The notes beneath the pieces were generated by a model. The model was not told where the DNA came from. It saw only the letters and a list, made by a program, of their open reading frames with translations, and searched no databases. This document shows, in pieces, positions 62,494 to 64,000 of a stretch of 64,000 nt of DNA (the first letter of the stretch is position 1; the number at the start of each line of letters is the position of its first letter). Position numbers and translations under genes: made by a program. The DNA is from Phlebopus portentosus (taxonomy: Eukaryota; Basidiomycota; Agaricomycetes; Boletales; Boletinellaceae): assembly GCA_037892935.1 (NCBI GenBank), contig JAYXKI010000002.1, positions 3,100,001 through 3,164,000 of the forward strand. Direction: 5' to 3'.

Positions 62494-64000
62494 ATCCCGG
62501 AGTTGGAGAAAGAAGGAAGGAATTTTGAAACGAAACAATCTGAAACGAAACGAAACGAAACGAAACGAAACGGAATAATGAAAGATGGAAGGAAACGACG
62601 AACCGAACGCGGTGTACTATACTACTGTTTCTGTTCTTTTCACGTCCTTCCTCGGGCTCATCTATACAGTCTGCGGCCCTCTCGCCTCGCATCGACACTT
62701 ACGACCCAACGATCATTCCACCCTGGGCACGTCGGCACGTCTGCACGTCTGCACGGGAACTGAAAGAAAGACGAATATGCATCTCATCTCATCTCATCTC
62801 ATCTCATCTCACCTGACGTTCCGATTCTTGTCGCATCGCATCGGATTTCATTTTTTTTTTTTCTTTCCTCGGTGGTATATTTGTATGTATATAAGTACAT
62901 ATTTCCCTTCACTCCTCTGTTTCTACTACTTCTTTTCCCGTCCGTCGCATTTTCTCTTTTCTTTCAACTTTTTTCTGATCCGATCCGTTTACATGCATGC
63001 ATGCATTGGCATTAGCTTTTTTCCCCTTTCTCCTTTTCTCCTTTTTTGTTGTTTGTTGTTTGTTGTTTGTTGTCTGACGGACACTAGTTAAGTACTGAAC
63101 GACTCTGGCGCATTTCTCTGCAATTCAATTGACACGCACGCACGAGCTTTTTCATTTCATCTCACTGCAGTTTTTTTTTTCTTTTTCTTCTTCTTTCATC
63201 GATTCAACTGTACCATTTTTGCACGCACATTTTTTTTTTTGCCTTCGGGTTGTATATTGACTCTCTTCTTTACCAAGCAAGCAAGGTTTTTTCGGGATGC
63301 GTTGTTGACGTGACGTCGATGATGACGACTTTACTTTCACTTTCACTCCGCCTTCATCCACGCCATCCGTCCCGACGTCTCCCACCCCAACGCATCCTTT
63401 CATAATCATCTCCCTCTCCTTTTTTTTTAGATATCCCCCACCTACCTGCCTGCCTTTCCAGTCTTACATCCTTACACACCTCCTTACACGCACTCTTACC
63501 CACCTTACCCACCTTACCCTGCCCCGGCAGTCTGGGCTCCTGGGGTACCATTGTCATTTGTCATTTGCCCTGCCTTTGCATGTACGTACGGAGGAGGAGG
63601 AGGAGGAGGACTACGTAGAGTCTCCTAGACTTTTTTGTCGTCGAATGGATAAATGAATGAATGAATGAATGAATGAATATGGATATGAATGGATCTGGAT
63701 ATGGTTAGATGTGGATATATGGATGAATGTGTGGTTCTTTCTTGAACGTTCTTGGTTATGTTTGTTCGAGGAGCTGGGCTGGAGCTGGAGCTGGAGCTTG
63801 TGATGCTTTCTGTGATGCAATATTCGAGTATTCGAGTATTGATATGATATGATGCGATACGACTCCGACGCCGATGCGAATGCTATGCTTGCGGCAAAAA
63901 AAATCAAAAAGTGTGAGGTCATTCCAGAGGTTCAGGTTCGGGTTTATTTAGGAGGCTCAAGGCAAGGCAAGGCAAGGCATAAGCCGCATCTCCGACTCGG
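62494..64000. other. Gene-free, microsatellite-rich end of window
   Basis: GAAAC (62542-62572), ATCTC (62781-62811), GTTT (63050-63075), AGG (63591-63610), AATG (63651-63678) and AAGGC (63957-63980) repeats, plus long T runs. 3' flank of the Ser-rich gene; no gene seen. Confidence 0.6.

Overview
The window looks like nuclear DNA of a filamentous basidiomycete, probably an Agaricomycete. Genes are split by many introns of about 45-60 bases with GT..AG ends, several GC..AG introns can be read, and the protein content is fungal: a PalI/SUR7 membrane protein, CE16 esterases, M43 secreted metalloprotease remnants, a NatB subunit and proteasome lid subunits. Gene models were read by eye, joining exons by reading frame and by agreement with family motifs. 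Exon ends are reliable where two paralogs support each other and less so elsewhere.

Layout: 1-4.1 kb (-) holds two tandem zinc polyol/alcohol dehydrogenases, the one at the window edge decayed. 4.6-5.8 kb (-) is the replication protein A 32-kDa subunit. 5.8-8.9 kb has no supportable gene. 8.9-16.2 kb holds a carboxymuconolactone-decarboxylase-like protein (+), an unknown conserved-looking protein (-), a small NCE101-like protein (+), a nine-exon FAD monooxygenase (+) and a Pali-domain membrane protein (+). 16.6-25.7 kb (+) holds a BTB protein, two tandem CE16 esterases and two tandem type-B carboxylesterases, the second decayed. 26.2-29.8 kb holds two proteasome lid genes, RPN7 (-) and RPN6 (+), divergent from a 247-bp spacer with four ACGCGT boxes; a degenerate RPN6 copy follows at 30.3-31.4 kb. 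32.3-33.5 kb (+) is a zinc-finger-like protein. 33.6-42 kb is a duplicated accessory block with three copies of a small secreted protein (one intact), an M43 protease pseudogene and an SDR gene; a second decayed M43+SDR pair lies at 50.2-52.1 kb. 42.9-46.9 kb (+) is NAA25 (NatB). 47.2-48.8 kb (-) is a second, divergent RPA32-like gene with a long acidic linker.

From about 54.9 kb to the end the character changes: simple repeats become frequent and coding is limited to one long serine-rich, low-complexity protein (60.0-62.5 kb), preceded by about 8 kb without a supportable gene.

Two themes stand out. First, housekeeping genes for DNA replication and proteasome assembly have promoters with MCB-type ACGCGT boxes. 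Second, the window is a hotspot of local gene duplication followed by decay: dehydrogenase, CE16, carboxylesterase, RPN6, small secreted protein, M43 and SDR all occur as intact/decayed or diverged pairs. I found no defence system, CRISPR array, rRNA, confident tRNA or autonomous transposon.
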